Assembly: GCF_006539865.1 (NCBI RefSeq)
Contig: NZ_BJNV01000009.1
Span: forward strand, 1-64,000
Length of the DNA stretch: 64,000 nucleotides
Direction: 5' to 3'
From: Zoogloea ramigera
Lineage (GTDB): Bacteria; Pseudomonadota; Gammaproteobacteria; Burkholderiales; Rhodocyclaceae
The notes under the pieces are model-generated. The model saw only the letters and a program-made list of their open reading frames with translations. It ran no database searches and was not told the origin of the DNA. The number at the start of each line of letters is the position of its first letter. Within the stretch, counting starts at the first letter, position 1. Below, in pieces: positions 8,378 through 14,949 of the stretch. The position numbers and the translations under genes were made by a program.

Positions 8378-8968
8378 ATGGCCCACAGCATCTCCTCCCC
8401 CGTCCACAGCGAGCTCATCATCAAGAAGAGCCGCTTCATCGGCTGCGTGCAGCCCGTAGCCGGCCGCCCTGCGGCCCAGGCCATCGTGGCCGGGTTGCGC
8501 CTGCAACACTCCGGCGCGGCCCACGTGTGCTGGGCGCTGCTTGCCGGAGGCCAGTCGGCCGCGGTGGACGACGGCGAGCCCTCCGGCACCGCCGGCCGCC
8601 CCATGCTCGACGTGCTGCGCCACCAGGGCCTCGAAGGCGTGCTCGCCACCGTGGTGCGTTACTACGGCGGCGTGAAGCTCGGCGCCGGCGGGCTGGTGCG
8701 CGCCTACACCGACTGCGTCGCGCAAGCCGTCAAGCAGGCCGACAAGGTGCCCATCCTGCGGCTGCGCGCGCTGCACTGCGCCGTGCCCTACGCCCTCGAA
8801 GGCCTCGTCCGCCGCGAGATCGCCGCCGCCGGCGGGCGGCTCGACGACATCCGCCACGGCGAGGCGGTGGCCTTCGACATCACGCTGGCCGAGGCGGCGG
8901 CGGATGAACTGATCGCCCGGCTGGGCGAGGCATGCCAGGGGCGGATTGGGTGGGAGGCGCCTGAGTAG
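8378..8968 (+). CDS. yigZ: YigZ/IMPACT-family protein
   Basis: 196 residues. The N-terminal UPF0029/IMPACT domain shows the family signature: ELIIKKSRFIGCVQPV, HVCWALLAGG, DDGEPSGTAGRPML and VVRYYGGVKLGAGGLVRAYTD. The C-terminal half is the DUF1949 alpha/beta domain. Members have been linked to translation control and to proline peptidase-like activity, but the biochemical role is unsettled. The ATG at 8378 lies directly before HSISSPVHSELI. It is divergent from pepD. Downstream is a 700-base gap full of repeats. Confidence 0.88.
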   Translation: MAHSISSPVHSELIIKKSRFIGCVQPVAGRPAAQAIVAGLRLQHSGAAHVCWALLAGGQSAAVDDGEPSGTAGRPMLDVLRHQGLEGVLATVVRYYGGVKLGAGGLVRAYTDCVAQAVKQADKVPILRLRALHCAVPYALEGLVRREIAAAGGRLDDIRHGEAVAFDITLAEAAADELIARLGEACQGRIGWEAPE

Positions 8969-8996
8969 GGTGCTCACCGCGCCGTTGGCTTCCGGT

Positions 8997-9445
8997 GCGG
9001 GTGCTGGCGTCCTTATCGGCGCCTTGTGATCGATCGACGCGGCAGCATGCATCGATATCGCAGCCTTGTGATAAATCAACGCCGCAGCTGTTGTCGATAT
9101 CGATAGCCATTTACCTTATGTCAGCGCCTGGTTAAAAGGTAATTAGCTATCGTTGACGTCATAAGCCGCCGCGATAAAGGCCAACAAGCCGGCAACATCG
9201 AATCACAAGGCGCCGATATCGATGCACGCAGCGCAGATATCGACCAAAGCCGGCGCGTTACACGCCAAGGCCGCTGCAACAACGACGCCCGCGGTCACAA
9301 CAAGAAAGCTTGTGGCCGCAACAAAGCTTCGAGCTTCGCCAACAATTGCCCAAGCCTTTGCCGCATCGATGCCGGCGCTTCCAACAGCAAGGCACCGGGG
9401 CGCGACAACAGCCCGCGCGCACCCGACATCAAGCCACGCGCTTCC
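8997..9445. repeat. Two opposed arrays of 21-bp repeats around a central hairpin
   Basis: Read on the minus strand, 9101 down to 8997 divides into five 21-base units such as GATATCGATGCATGCTGCCGC. Read on the plus strand, 9155 to 9445 divides into about fourteen units such as AACAACGACGCCCGCGGTC, one of them shortened to 18 bases. Between them a hairpin pairs TAGCCATTTACCTT (9104-9117) with AAGGTAATTAGCTA (9136-9149). Units near the centre are nearly identical in both arms (ATCACAAGGCGCCGAT). The period of seven codons gives heptapeptides such as SQGADID, but stops interrupt the frame, so I see no intact gene. Base composition is less GC-rich than the surroundings. Confidence 0.8.
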
Positions 9446-9540
9446 GGTTTGCCGCTCCGCTGCCATGGGCTAGAGCCCAGCGCAATGTAATATCCTGATA
9501 TCTTGCAATGAATACGCGTTGGGGGTAATGTCGGGTCTCG

Positions 9541-9618
9541 AGGAAACGCAGGGCCGCCCCAAGTTTCCTTGAACTCCCTCGGGGGGCGGGCTGGGCAAAG
9601 CCCGGCCCTGGGGGCGCT
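9541..9618 (+). repeat. Dispersed 80-bp palindromic repeat, copy 2 (intergenic)
   Basis: Starts AGGAAACGCAGGGCCGCCCC and ends CCGGCCCTGGGGGCGCT. Internal pairing is possible between AGGAAAC and GTTTCCT, and between CAGGGCCG and CGGCCCTG near the two ends. It lies between the 21-bp arrays and the small gene at 9666. This is the only one of the four copies not inside a coding sequence. Confidence 0.9.
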
Positions 9619-9665
9619 AAGTAGCACCTCAATTCGACACGATCATCCCGCACCAGGAGACACGC

Positions 9666-10034
9666 ATGTCCAAGACCCCCAGCGGCCGCGTCCCGGCCAA
9701 GATCATCAACGAAGACATCCAGGCCTTCCACGGCCTCGGCACCATCCAGGGCTACGCCCCCCACGACCCCGACCTCACCCTCGAGGCCATCACCGCCACC
9801 TACGACGAACTCATGGCCGACCGCGCCGCCCTGGTCCGCGCCCAGATCGCCCTCGACATCATCCGCGACAAGATCGGCAACACCGAGCAACGCTTCCACA
9901 GCCAGATGCGCGGCTCCAAAGACTCCGTCCGCGGCCAGTACGGCGACGACTCCAACGAACTCGCCGCGATGGGGCTGAAGAAAGCCTCGGAGAAAAAGCG
10001 AGGCAGCAGCCGCGGCAAACCGGCGGAGGAGTAA
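9666..10034 (+). CDS. Conserved hypothetical protein, helical, basic C-terminus
   Basis: 122 residues, beginning MSKTPSGRVPAKIINEDIQA. The middle is strongly helical (ITATYDELMADRAALVRAQ) and is followed by a segment of the pattern KDSVRGQYGDDSNELAAMG and a lysine-rich tail (KKASEKKRGSSRGK). I recall similar tails in small uncharacterised bacterial proteins but cannot give a function. AGGAGA lies eight bases before the ATG, and a strong terminator follows 15 bases after the stop, so this looks like a real single-gene transcription unit. The codon use is like the GC-rich chromosome, so it is not part of the integron that follows. Confidence 0.7.
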   Translation: MSKTPSGRVPAKIINEDIQAFHGLGTIQGYAPHDPDLTLEAITATYDELMADRAALVRAQIALDIIRDKIGNTEQRFHSQMRGSKDSVRGQYGDDSNELAAMGLKKASEKKRGSSRGKPAEE

Positions 10035-10048
10035 ATCAAGGAGAAGAG

Positions 10049-10071
10049 GGCGGGCGGAGGCCCGCCTTTTT
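10049..10071 (+). terminator. Rho-independent terminator of the 9666 gene
   Basis: GGCGGGC and GCCCGCC pair across a four-base loop and are followed by five Ts. It should end transcription from the chromosomal side before the integron. Confidence 0.85.
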
Positions 10072-10227
10072 GGGGGGTGAAAGGAGGAAGGTTTGCAGGG
10101 AGTGAGCTAGGACTGCTGTCGGCCAGGAGCGGACGGTCGCCACCCGATTCGGATAGCTGCCATTCTTGCGGAACGGTATGCTCCACTCCTCCTTGCGAGT
10201 GGTTTCTGCTTCTAAACAGTCACTTGC

Positions 10228-10291
10228 AGAAAATGTTATCCGGCATCCCGATTTTATGCGGCAGGACTGTCGCCCTAAAACAAAGTTATGC
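10228..10291 (+). other. attI1-like integron recombination site
   Basis: The last 34 bases, ending in GTTATGC (core site 10285-10291), differ at only four positions from the class 1 attI1 sequence as I remember it, including the diagnostic block CGCCCTAAAACAAAGTT. Similarity continues upstream (ATGTTAT, CGAT-TTAY) with one gap. The recombination point would be between 10285 and 10286. The comparison is from memory, not from an alignment. Confidence 0.8.
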
Positions 10292-10326
10292 CTTCAAGAT
10301 CGCATCACTCACCATAGGAGAAAGAA

Positions 10327-10626
10327 ATGAGCATTCCTGCAACTGGTTGGAAAAATAAGGCTGGCACTGCCGATCGAGGATGCAAGTGCGGCACATGGAA
10401 AGACCACTGGATCAAGTTCGCGAAAAAATCGTGGCCTGCTACCTGCTCGGTACAAAACTGCTCAAGCGCTCCGACGCTTGGTGCTCATGTCATTAATTCC
10501 GCAGTAACCGGCGAGCGGATTGTTCCTATGTGTGATTCATGTAACAAGCTCAGTGGCACATTCACGCTCAAGGGTTCTATTACTGTCCCAAGCGCAAACA
10601 AGTCGGAAACTTGTGAGAAGGCATAA
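10327..10626 (+). CDS. Cassette-encoded small HNH-like zinc protein
   Basis: 99 residues. Visible elements are C19-K-C21, then C40 and C45, the histidine of LGAHVIN (H54), and C69-D-S-C72-N73 in IVPMCDSCNK. Two cysteine pairs flanking a histidine, with a final CxxCN, is the layout of the HNH/treble-clef nuclease fold, although the first histidine of a canonical HNH is not obvious. I infer a nucleic-acid-binding or nuclease role with low certainty. AGGAG lies six bases before the ATG. The TAA stop is inside the inverse core site GCATAAC of the attC, the classic compact arrangement of an integron cassette. Codon use is much less GC-biased than in the flanking genes. Confidence 0.75.
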   Translation: MSIPATGWKNKAGTADRGCKCGTWKDHWIKFAKKSWPATCSVQNCSSAPTLGAHVINSAVTGERIVPMCDSCNKLSGTFTLKGSITVPSANKSETCEKA

Positions 10627-10716
10627 CCCGGCAGTCGAGAGGGACAGCCCAAAGGCTGCGCTTTTGGGTACCCTCCGCGCTTCGCGCTCCGGTTGCCCCT
10701 CACTTCCGCGTTGGGC
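10621..10716 (+). other. attC site of cassette 1
   Basis: A 96-base imperfect inverted repeat from GCATAAC (10621-10627) to GTTGGGC (10710-10716). The inner arms pair as well: the GGCAGTCGAGAGGGACA side faces TGCCCCTCACTTCC with one or two unpaired bases, as in folded attC sites. A further small stem GCGC-TTC-GCGC lies near the middle. Strand transfer would occur between 10710 and 10711. Confidence 0.82.
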
Positions 10717-10780
10717 CACAAGGCTACCGACCCTGAAATGCAGCGCATCCTCAAACAGCAACGAGCAGTAGGGAGGCTCT

Positions 10781-11896
10781 ATGTCTGATGCAATCGGATT
10801 CGAGATTGATTTTCTTCCCGTCGGAAATGGCGAACGCAGCGGGGACGCAATTGCCATTCGCTATGGATCACCCGGAGACTACAAGGTATTGGTGTACGAC
10901 GGTGGCACAAAAGAGTCGGGGCAAGCCCTGGTCGACCACATTAAGAAGTATTACGGCACAACCCGTGTCGACTATGTTGTCAACTCCCATCCCGATTCAG
11001 ACCATGCATCTGGATTGTCGGTGGTTCTCGAGCAGTTGGAGATAGGCGAATTGTGGATGCACCAACCGTGGAAGTACTCCAGTGTGATTCTGGACTATTT
11101 CAAGGATGGTCGAATAACAGACAACAGCCTTGCTGAACGGCTTAAGGACAAGATGGCTGCCGCTTATACGTTGGAACAATTGGCCGAGGAGAAAGGCATT
11201 CCCGTATATGAACCATATCGAGGAGCGACAATCGGAGAGTTTGTCGTCTTGTCGCCCGAAGAAGATTGGTACGTGCATGATCTGATAGCCGAGTTTCAAA
11301 AGTCGCCGGAATCCAAGAAGTCCGAGTCAACCGCGACAGACGGACTTGCTGGAATCTTCGAGGCGGCAAAGAAGGCAGCCGCTAGCGCCGTTGCTTGGAT
11401 TACCGAACACTGGGGCATCGAGTTTCTACGAAATGACGTTCAGACCAGTGCTGAAAATGAAAGCAGCGTTATTCTCTTTGGCCTACTCGATGAGAAAGGA
11501 ATACTTCTCACCGGCGATGCCGGAATTAGAGCTCTCGATGCAACTGCGGCTTTTGCAGAGTCGAAGAAGGTATCGCTTCCGGGCGTTCTGCATTTTGTGC
11601 AGGTACCACACCACGGAAGTCGGAATAACGTTTCCACAACCGTGCTGGACAGAATTGTCGGGCCAAGAAAATCTGCCGATGATGGCGTGACGAGCAAGAC
11701 TGCATATGTTTCTGCGAGCAAGAAGTCCAGCACTCACCCGAGAAAGGTTGTCGTCAACGCATTCATACGACGAGGTGCCAAAGTTGTAGAGACAAAAGGA
11801 CAATCAAAGCGGTATCACCACAACATGCCCGCCCGCGAGGGCTGGGTTCCCGTAACTCCGCTGACATTTTCACAACAGGTAGAGTCATGGGACTAG
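10781..11896 (+). CDS. Cassette-encoded metallo-beta-lactamase-fold protein (ComEC-type)
   Basis: 371 residues. The metal motif is HPDSDH (H70, D72, D74, H75), followed by the ENESSVIL strand, LLTGDAG (D246) and VPHHGS (H277, H278). The series HxDxDH, TGD and HHGS without a separate central histidine is that of the ComEC/Rec2 C-terminal domain, a probable DNase or phosphodiesterase, rather than of a beta-lactamase. There is an insertion of about 60 residues (roughly 160-220) with an alanine-rich helix. GGGAGG lies five bases before the ATG at 10781. Its last ten bases overlap the membrane protein gene, so the two are translationally coupled. A toxin, defence or signalling role is inference only. 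Confidence 0.82.
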   Translation: MSDAIGFEIDFLPVGNGERSGDAIAIRYGSPGDYKVLVYDGGTKESGQALVDHIKKYYGTTRVDYVVNSHPDSDHASGLSVVLEQLEIGELWMHQPWKYSSVILDYFKDGRITDNSLAERLKDKMAAAYTLEQLAEEKGIPVYEPYRGATIGEFVVLSPEEDWYVHDLIAEFQKSPESKKSESTATDGLAGIFEAAKKAAASAVAWITEHWGIEFLRNDVQTSAENESSVILFGLLDEKGILLTGDAGIRALDATAAFAESKKVSLPGVLHFVQVPHHGSRNNVSTTVLDRIVGPRKSADDGVTSKTAYVSASKKSSTHPRKVVVNAFIRRGAKVVETKGQSKRYHHNMPAREGWVPVTPLTFSQQVESWD

Positions 11897-12645
11897 ACTT
11901 CCTTGAGAAACTCACCAACACATATGAACGCAAAGCACGCCTATATCCCGTTTTTCTGTTGCTGGCTCCAGTTGTGATGCTGGTTGTTGGGGTGTACGGT
12001 GTGGCGCTTGAGTTGAAGGCAACCGTCGCCGGAACGCTTGCGACCTTTGGCGTCTTCTACTTGGCCGCGTCTATCGTCCGAGAAAATGGCAAGCGGCTGG
12101 AAGACTCTCTCTTCACGAAATGGGGTGGAAAACCAACGACTCAGATATTGCGGCACGGCAATACTGAGATTGACCCTGTTACAAAGGCTCGATATCACGC
12201 TTTCCTTTCCAAGCACCTCGGAGTTGAATTTCCCTCTAAGGCTTCTGAAGAGAACGATCCAGAGGGCGCAGACCACATATATCAGTCTGCCACCAAGTGG
12301 CTTCTCGATCGAACGCGCGACAAGAAGACATTTGCGTTGCTCTTCGATGAGAACGTTGCGTTTGGGTTTCGACGGAATTGCCTCGGCATAAGGCCATTTG
12401 GAATTGCAGTTTCTGCAATCACATTAGCTTGGTCATTGACCAAGAGCGATGTGATAACCGCTCAAGGAATAGATACTGCTTCCCTTGCTAGCCTGTCGAT
12501 CGGTACGAGCGTTTCGCTGGCAGTGTCCCTCTGCATGCTTTTCGTATGGACATTCTTTGTCACGAAAGAAACCGTCAAGACGGCCGCTTTCGGTTATGCG
12601 CATATGCTTTTTCGGTCCTGCGATGTGTTGCCCAAGAAGAGATGA
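11887..12645 (+). CDS. Cassette-encoded four-helix membrane protein
   Basis: 252 residues. Two membrane helices lie near the N-terminus (about 20-41 and 46-64) and two near the C-terminus (about 171-184 and 205-225), enclosing a soluble region of some 105 residues with charged, helical sequence (SATKWLLDRTRDKKTFALLF). I do not recognise the family. Its layout recalls the small multi-helix membrane effectors found with conflict-system enzymes. The start overlaps the end of the MBL-fold gene by ten bases (ATGGGACTAG), so the proteins are probably made together and may act as a pair. The stop is 13 bases before the attC site. Codon use is low-GC like the rest of the cassette. Confidence 0.75.
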   Translation: MGLDFLEKLTNTYERKARLYPVFLLLAPVVMLVVGVYGVALELKATVAGTLATFGVFYLAASIVRENGKRLEDSLFTKWGGKPTTQILRHGNTEIDPVTKARYHAFLSKHLGVEFPSKASEENDPEGADHIYQSATKWLLDRTRDKKTFALLFDENVAFGFRRNCLGIRPFGIAVSAITLAWSLTKSDVITAQGIDTASLASLSIGTSVSLAVSLCMLFVWTFFVTKETVKTAAFGYAHMLFRSCDVLPKKR

Positions 12646-12658
12646 CCAATGCATTATG

Positions 12659-12725
12659 GTCCAACCCATCATTCCACCGGACCTGCGCGAAAAGCCGCGC
12701 AGGCCGGTGAATTCAGACGTTGAAC
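12659..12725 (+). other. attC site of cassette 2
   Basis: A 67-base site from GTCCAAC (12659-12665) to GTTGAAC (12719-12725), both exact matches to RYYYAAC and GTTRRRY. Inside, ACCGGACCTGCGCG faces CGCGCAGGCCGGT across a short loop (AAAAGC) with a single unpaired base, an almost textbook attC hairpin. Strand transfer would occur between 12719 and 12720. Confidence 0.88.
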
Positions 12726-12750
12726 GACAGCATTCCTCAAAACTCAACGG

Positions 12751-12769
12751 CCGCTTTGGTCGATAGCGG
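12751..12769. repeat. Short palindrome downstream of the last attC
   Basis: CCGCT and AGCGG pair across TTGGTCGAT. An RYYYAAC-like ACTCAAC lies just before it (12741-12747), but no matching GTTRRRY follows, so this may be a broken third attC or a REP-like element. Confidence 0.4.
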
Positions 12770-12818
12770 TCATTAATCGAGGTAGTCTTGTCTGCCCACG
12801 CCGGCCCTCTCCCACGAC

Positions 12819-12844
12819 GTCGGGTCACGCTGCGCTGACCCGAC
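12819..12844. repeat. GTCGGGTCA palindrome (common REP-type element)
   Basis: GTCGGGTCA and TGACCCGAC pair perfectly across CGCTGCGC, followed by CTAC. This matches the widespread proteobacterial intergenic palindrome of the GTCGGGTTA-CGCTGCGC type. It lies between the integron and the beta-lactamase gene and could also act as a transcription barrier for both converging units. Confidence 0.7.
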
Positions 12845-12872
12845 CTACAAAAGCTACAAAAGCCCCGCAGCC

Positions 12873-13769
12873 TCACCCCACAATCCCCCGCACAACCCTT
12901 CCCACCTCCGCCAGCGTCGCGTCCCGCGCGGCGCTGTCCACCGCGCTGTCGGCGAGGTAAGCCGAGACGATCAGCGGCGCGCGCTCGGGTGGCCACACGA
13001 CGCCGCTGTCGTTGGCGTCGCTCTGGAAGGTGCCGGTCTTTTCGCCGACGCGCCAGGTGTCGGGCAGGCCGGCCCGGAGGCGTTTGCCGCCGGTGGTGTT
13101 GCCTTCCAGCCACTTGGTCAGCAGCGCGCGGGAGGCGGCGCTCAGGGCGTCGCCGAGCACCAGCTTGTGCAGATTCATCACCATCGCGCGCGGGGTGGTG
13201 GTGTCCATGGGTTCGTCGGGGTGTTTTACGTTCAGCTCGGGCTCGCGGCGGTCGATGCGCGTGACGCTGTCGCCCAGGGTGCGCAGGTAGGCGGTGAGGG
13301 CGGCGGGGCCGCCGTAGCTGTCAAGGATGAGGTTGGCGGCGGCGTTGTCGCTGGTGGTGATGGTGGCTTCGCACAGCGCCGCGAGGCTCATGCCCGGGTC
13401 GCCCACGTGCCTTTCGGTCACCGGCGACCAGGGGATGATGTCGGCCGGGGTGATGGGGATGCGTCGGTCGAGGGATTCGAGGCCGCGATCCACCCGGTGC
13501 AGCACCAGCGCGCTGGCCAGAAACTTGAAGGAGCTGAGGGTCTGGAAGCGTTCGTCGGCGCGATAGCCGTAGGTGGCGCCATCGGCGGTGTCGAGGACGT
13601 GCACGCCGAGCCGCCCCCGCGCTTCGGCTTCCAGTGTCTGCATCTGGGCGAGGATGCGGGCCTGCAGGGCAGGGCGGGTGCCCTCCGCGCGTGCGTGCCG
13701 GGGTGCGATCCCGGTGCCGAGGGCGGCCGACGACAGTGCCGCGAGGAAGCGTCTTCTTGTAAACATCAT
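12873..13769 (-). CDS. Class A serine beta-lactamase, Tat-exported
   Basis: 298 residues. All class A motifs are present: the SxxK nucleophile block SSFK (S79, K82), SDN (140-142), ExxLN as EPELN (E176, N180) and KTG (244-246, followed by T). The enzyme hydrolyses beta-lactams in the periplasm. The N-terminus MMFTRRRFLAALSSAALG is a twin-arginine signal, less usual than a Sec signal but known in some class A enzymes. GGAG lies five bases before the first ATG. High GC and chromosome-like codon use show it is not one of the integron cassettes next door. I cannot tell which subfamily or substrate spectrum. It has no ampR-like neighbour; the next gene is a TetR regulator 444 bases away, on the opposite strand. 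Confidence 0.92.
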   Translation of the reverse strand: MMFTRRRFLAALSSAALGTGIAPRHARAEGTRPALQARILAQMQTLEAEARGRLGVHVLDTADGATYGYRADERFQTLSSFKFLASALVLHRVDRGLESLDRRIPITPADIIPWSPVTERHVGDPGMSLAALCEATITTSDNAAANLILDSYGGPAALTAYLRTLGDSVTRIDRREPELNVKHPDEPMDTTTPRAMVMNLHKLVLGDALSAASRALLTKWLEGNTTGGKRLRAGLPDTWRVGEKTGTFQSDANDSGVVWPPERAPLIVSAYLADSAVDSAARDATLAEVGRVVRGIVG

Positions 13770-13847
13770 GGGTTCTCCTCATGCGTCATGCCACCGCTGC
13801 CTGCGGAGTTCTTGAACGCCGCTACCCAGGCATGTCGGGGCGTGCAG

Positions 13848-13923
13848 GTGCGGCCTCAGCCGCACTCCGGGGGCCAGACGGCCGCGGATTATTGTTCGAC
13901 CTCCGCCTGCGGTTGAAGCCGCA
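13848..13923. repeat. Two GC-rich palindromes (TGCGGC type)
   Basis: GTGCGGC and GCCGCAC pair across CTCA (13848-13865), and TGCGG pairs with CCGCA across six bases (13908-13923). The pattern resembles the REP-like palindromes near 4.5 and 6.3 kb (stem, TCA or TGAA loop, stem). No gene lies in this part of the gap. Confidence 0.55.
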
Positions 13924-14126
13924 CCCGCAGGGGCGTGTGCCGGGTTTGAATGCGGGGATTATGCCCCGGGCAGCTGCTTTGGCTGTCCGTGCGCGGGCTT
14001 TGTCTTGTGCTTGGGTCCGCCTGCAAGGGGGGCGAATGTGGGTCGGCCTGGCGTAGTTCAGGCTGCGGCATGGGCGCGGGCGTGAAATGTTGAGTGGCCC
14101 GCCGCAAGAGGCGCAGCGCGGGGGTG

Positions 14127-14154
14127 TTGACATAGATCAAAATGAACGTATGAT
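14127..14154 (+). promoter_or_regulatory. Sigma70-type promoter of the tetR-type gene
   Basis: TTGACA (14127-14132), a 16-base spacer and TATGAT (14149-14154). It stands out from the GC-rich surroundings and leads into an operator-like palindrome. Confidence 0.8.
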
Positions 14155-14156
14155 TA

Positions 14157-14168
14157 AAACAACTGTTT
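14157..14168. promoter_or_regulatory. Candidate TetR operator overlapping the start of transcription
   Basis: AAACA and TGTTT form an inverted repeat across two bases, three bases after the -10 element. Its position suggests autorepression by the TetR protein encoded 45 bases downstream. Assignment is inferred from position and symmetry only. Confidence 0.5.
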
Positions 14169-14213
14169 GATTTGTGTCTTCCCTCCCTCCCATCACCTGT
14201 TCAAGAGCCGGCC

Positions 14214-14879
14214 ATGCGCGAAGACACGTCAAAGAATTCAATCGACACCCGCAGCCGCATCCTCGACGCGGCCGAGAGCCTGTTCATGGAGTACGGCTTC
14301 GACGGCACCTCGATGCGCCTGATCACCGGCCAGGCCGGGGTCAATCTGGCGGCGATCAATTACCACTTCGGCTCCAAGGAGCTGCTGTTCCAGGAGGTCT
14401 TTCGCCGCCGGCTGACCGATCTCAACCGGCGGCGCATCGCGGTGCTGGACGCCCTCGAGGCCGAGGCCGGCGGTGCGCCGCTCAAGCCGAGCCGCATCGT
14501 CGAGGCCTTCTTTGGCGAGGCGCTGCGCATGGCGGCCGACGTGGAGGGCGGCGGCCACACCTTCATGCGCCTGTTGGGGCGCACCTACACCGAGCCGAAT
14601 GATTTTGTGCGCCAGTTTCTGGCCGAGGAGTACGCCGAGTGCGTCGACCGTTTTCTGGCGGCGCTGTACCGGGCGCTGCCCGAGGTGGAGCGCACCGAGA
14701 TTTTGTGGCGCTTCCATTTCATGATGGGGGCGATGTCCTACGCCATCGCCGGCACCGATGCGCTGCAACTTCTGGCCGGTAAGTTCGACGACGAAGACCC
14801 GGCCCGCCTGGCGTCGCGGCTGATGAGTTTTCTGCTCGGCGGCCTGCGGGCGCCGCTGGCCGACCCGGGCCCGGCCTGA
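14214..14879 (+). CDS. TetR/AcrR-family regulator, probable repressor of the beta-oxidation genes
   Basis: 221 residues. The N-terminal helix-turn-helix is typical (RILDAAESLFMEYGFDGTSM, then INYHFGSKELLFQEVF). The C-terminal domain has the CerR-like layout with the FMRLLGRTYTEPNDFVRQFL helix. The gene has its own strong promoter with an inverted repeat at the start point and is followed 70 bases later by fadE in the same direction. TetR regulators in this position (PsrA, FadR-type) usually sense acyl-CoA and repress beta-oxidation genes. That role is inferred from context. Confidence 0.85.
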   Translation: MREDTSKNSIDTRSRILDAAESLFMEYGFDGTSMRLITGQAGVNLAAINYHFGSKELLFQEVFRRRLTDLNRRRIAVLDALEAEAGGAPLKPSRIVEAFFGEALRMAADVEGGGHTFMRLLGRTYTEPNDFVRQFLAEEYAECVDRFLAALYRALPEVERTEILWRFHFMMGAMSYAIAGTDALQLLAGKFDDEDPARLASRLMSFLLGGLRAPLADPGPA

Positions 14880-14949
14880 GCCACGAAGTGATAAAGAATC
14901 CATAAAACAAGCGGGCTGCAAAGACGGCACCGTGTAAAGGAGACAGCAA

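Larger units (their letters stand above)
10228..12725 (+). mobile_element. Integrase-less integron: attI1-like site plus two gene cassettes
   Basis: The order is attI1-like site (to 10291), cassette 1 (10286-10710, HNH-like protein) and cassette 2 (10711-12719, MBL-fold plus membrane protein). Each cassette ends in a site with the attC layout of inverse core RYYYAAC and core GTTRRRY. Boundary logic holds: the first bases of each cassette (TTATGCC, TTGGGCC) are complementary to the inverse core of that same cassette's attC (GGCATAA exactly, GGTCCAA with one wobble). This is the signature of excisable circular cassettes. GC content drops visibly here. Only about 155 bases separate the upstream terminator from attI, so there is no room for intI, which normally lies just there on the opposite strand. 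Confidence 0.85.

Noticed and set aside
8997..9445. CRISPR array
   Set aside because: Units are 21 bases back to back without spacers, degenerate, and change direction in the middle; no cas gene is present in the window.
9203..9466. Small minus-strand protein inside the 21-bp array
   Set aside because: The frame follows the repeat period and has no ribosome-binding site or family motif; I treat it as a product of the repeats.
10072..10228. Possible remnant of an integron integrase gene before attI
   Set aside because: Only about 155 bases are available and no frame shows tyrosine-recombinase motifs (RHRY boxes or the IntI patch).
12741..12775. A third attC starting with ACTCAAC
   Set aside because: The inverse core matches RYYYAAC, but no GTTRRRY core follows within a plausible distance, so I list only the short palindrome.
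12873..13769. The beta-lactamase gene as a third integron cassette
   Set aside because: It is on the opposite strand, has high GC like the chromosome, lies past the last attC and has no attC of its own.
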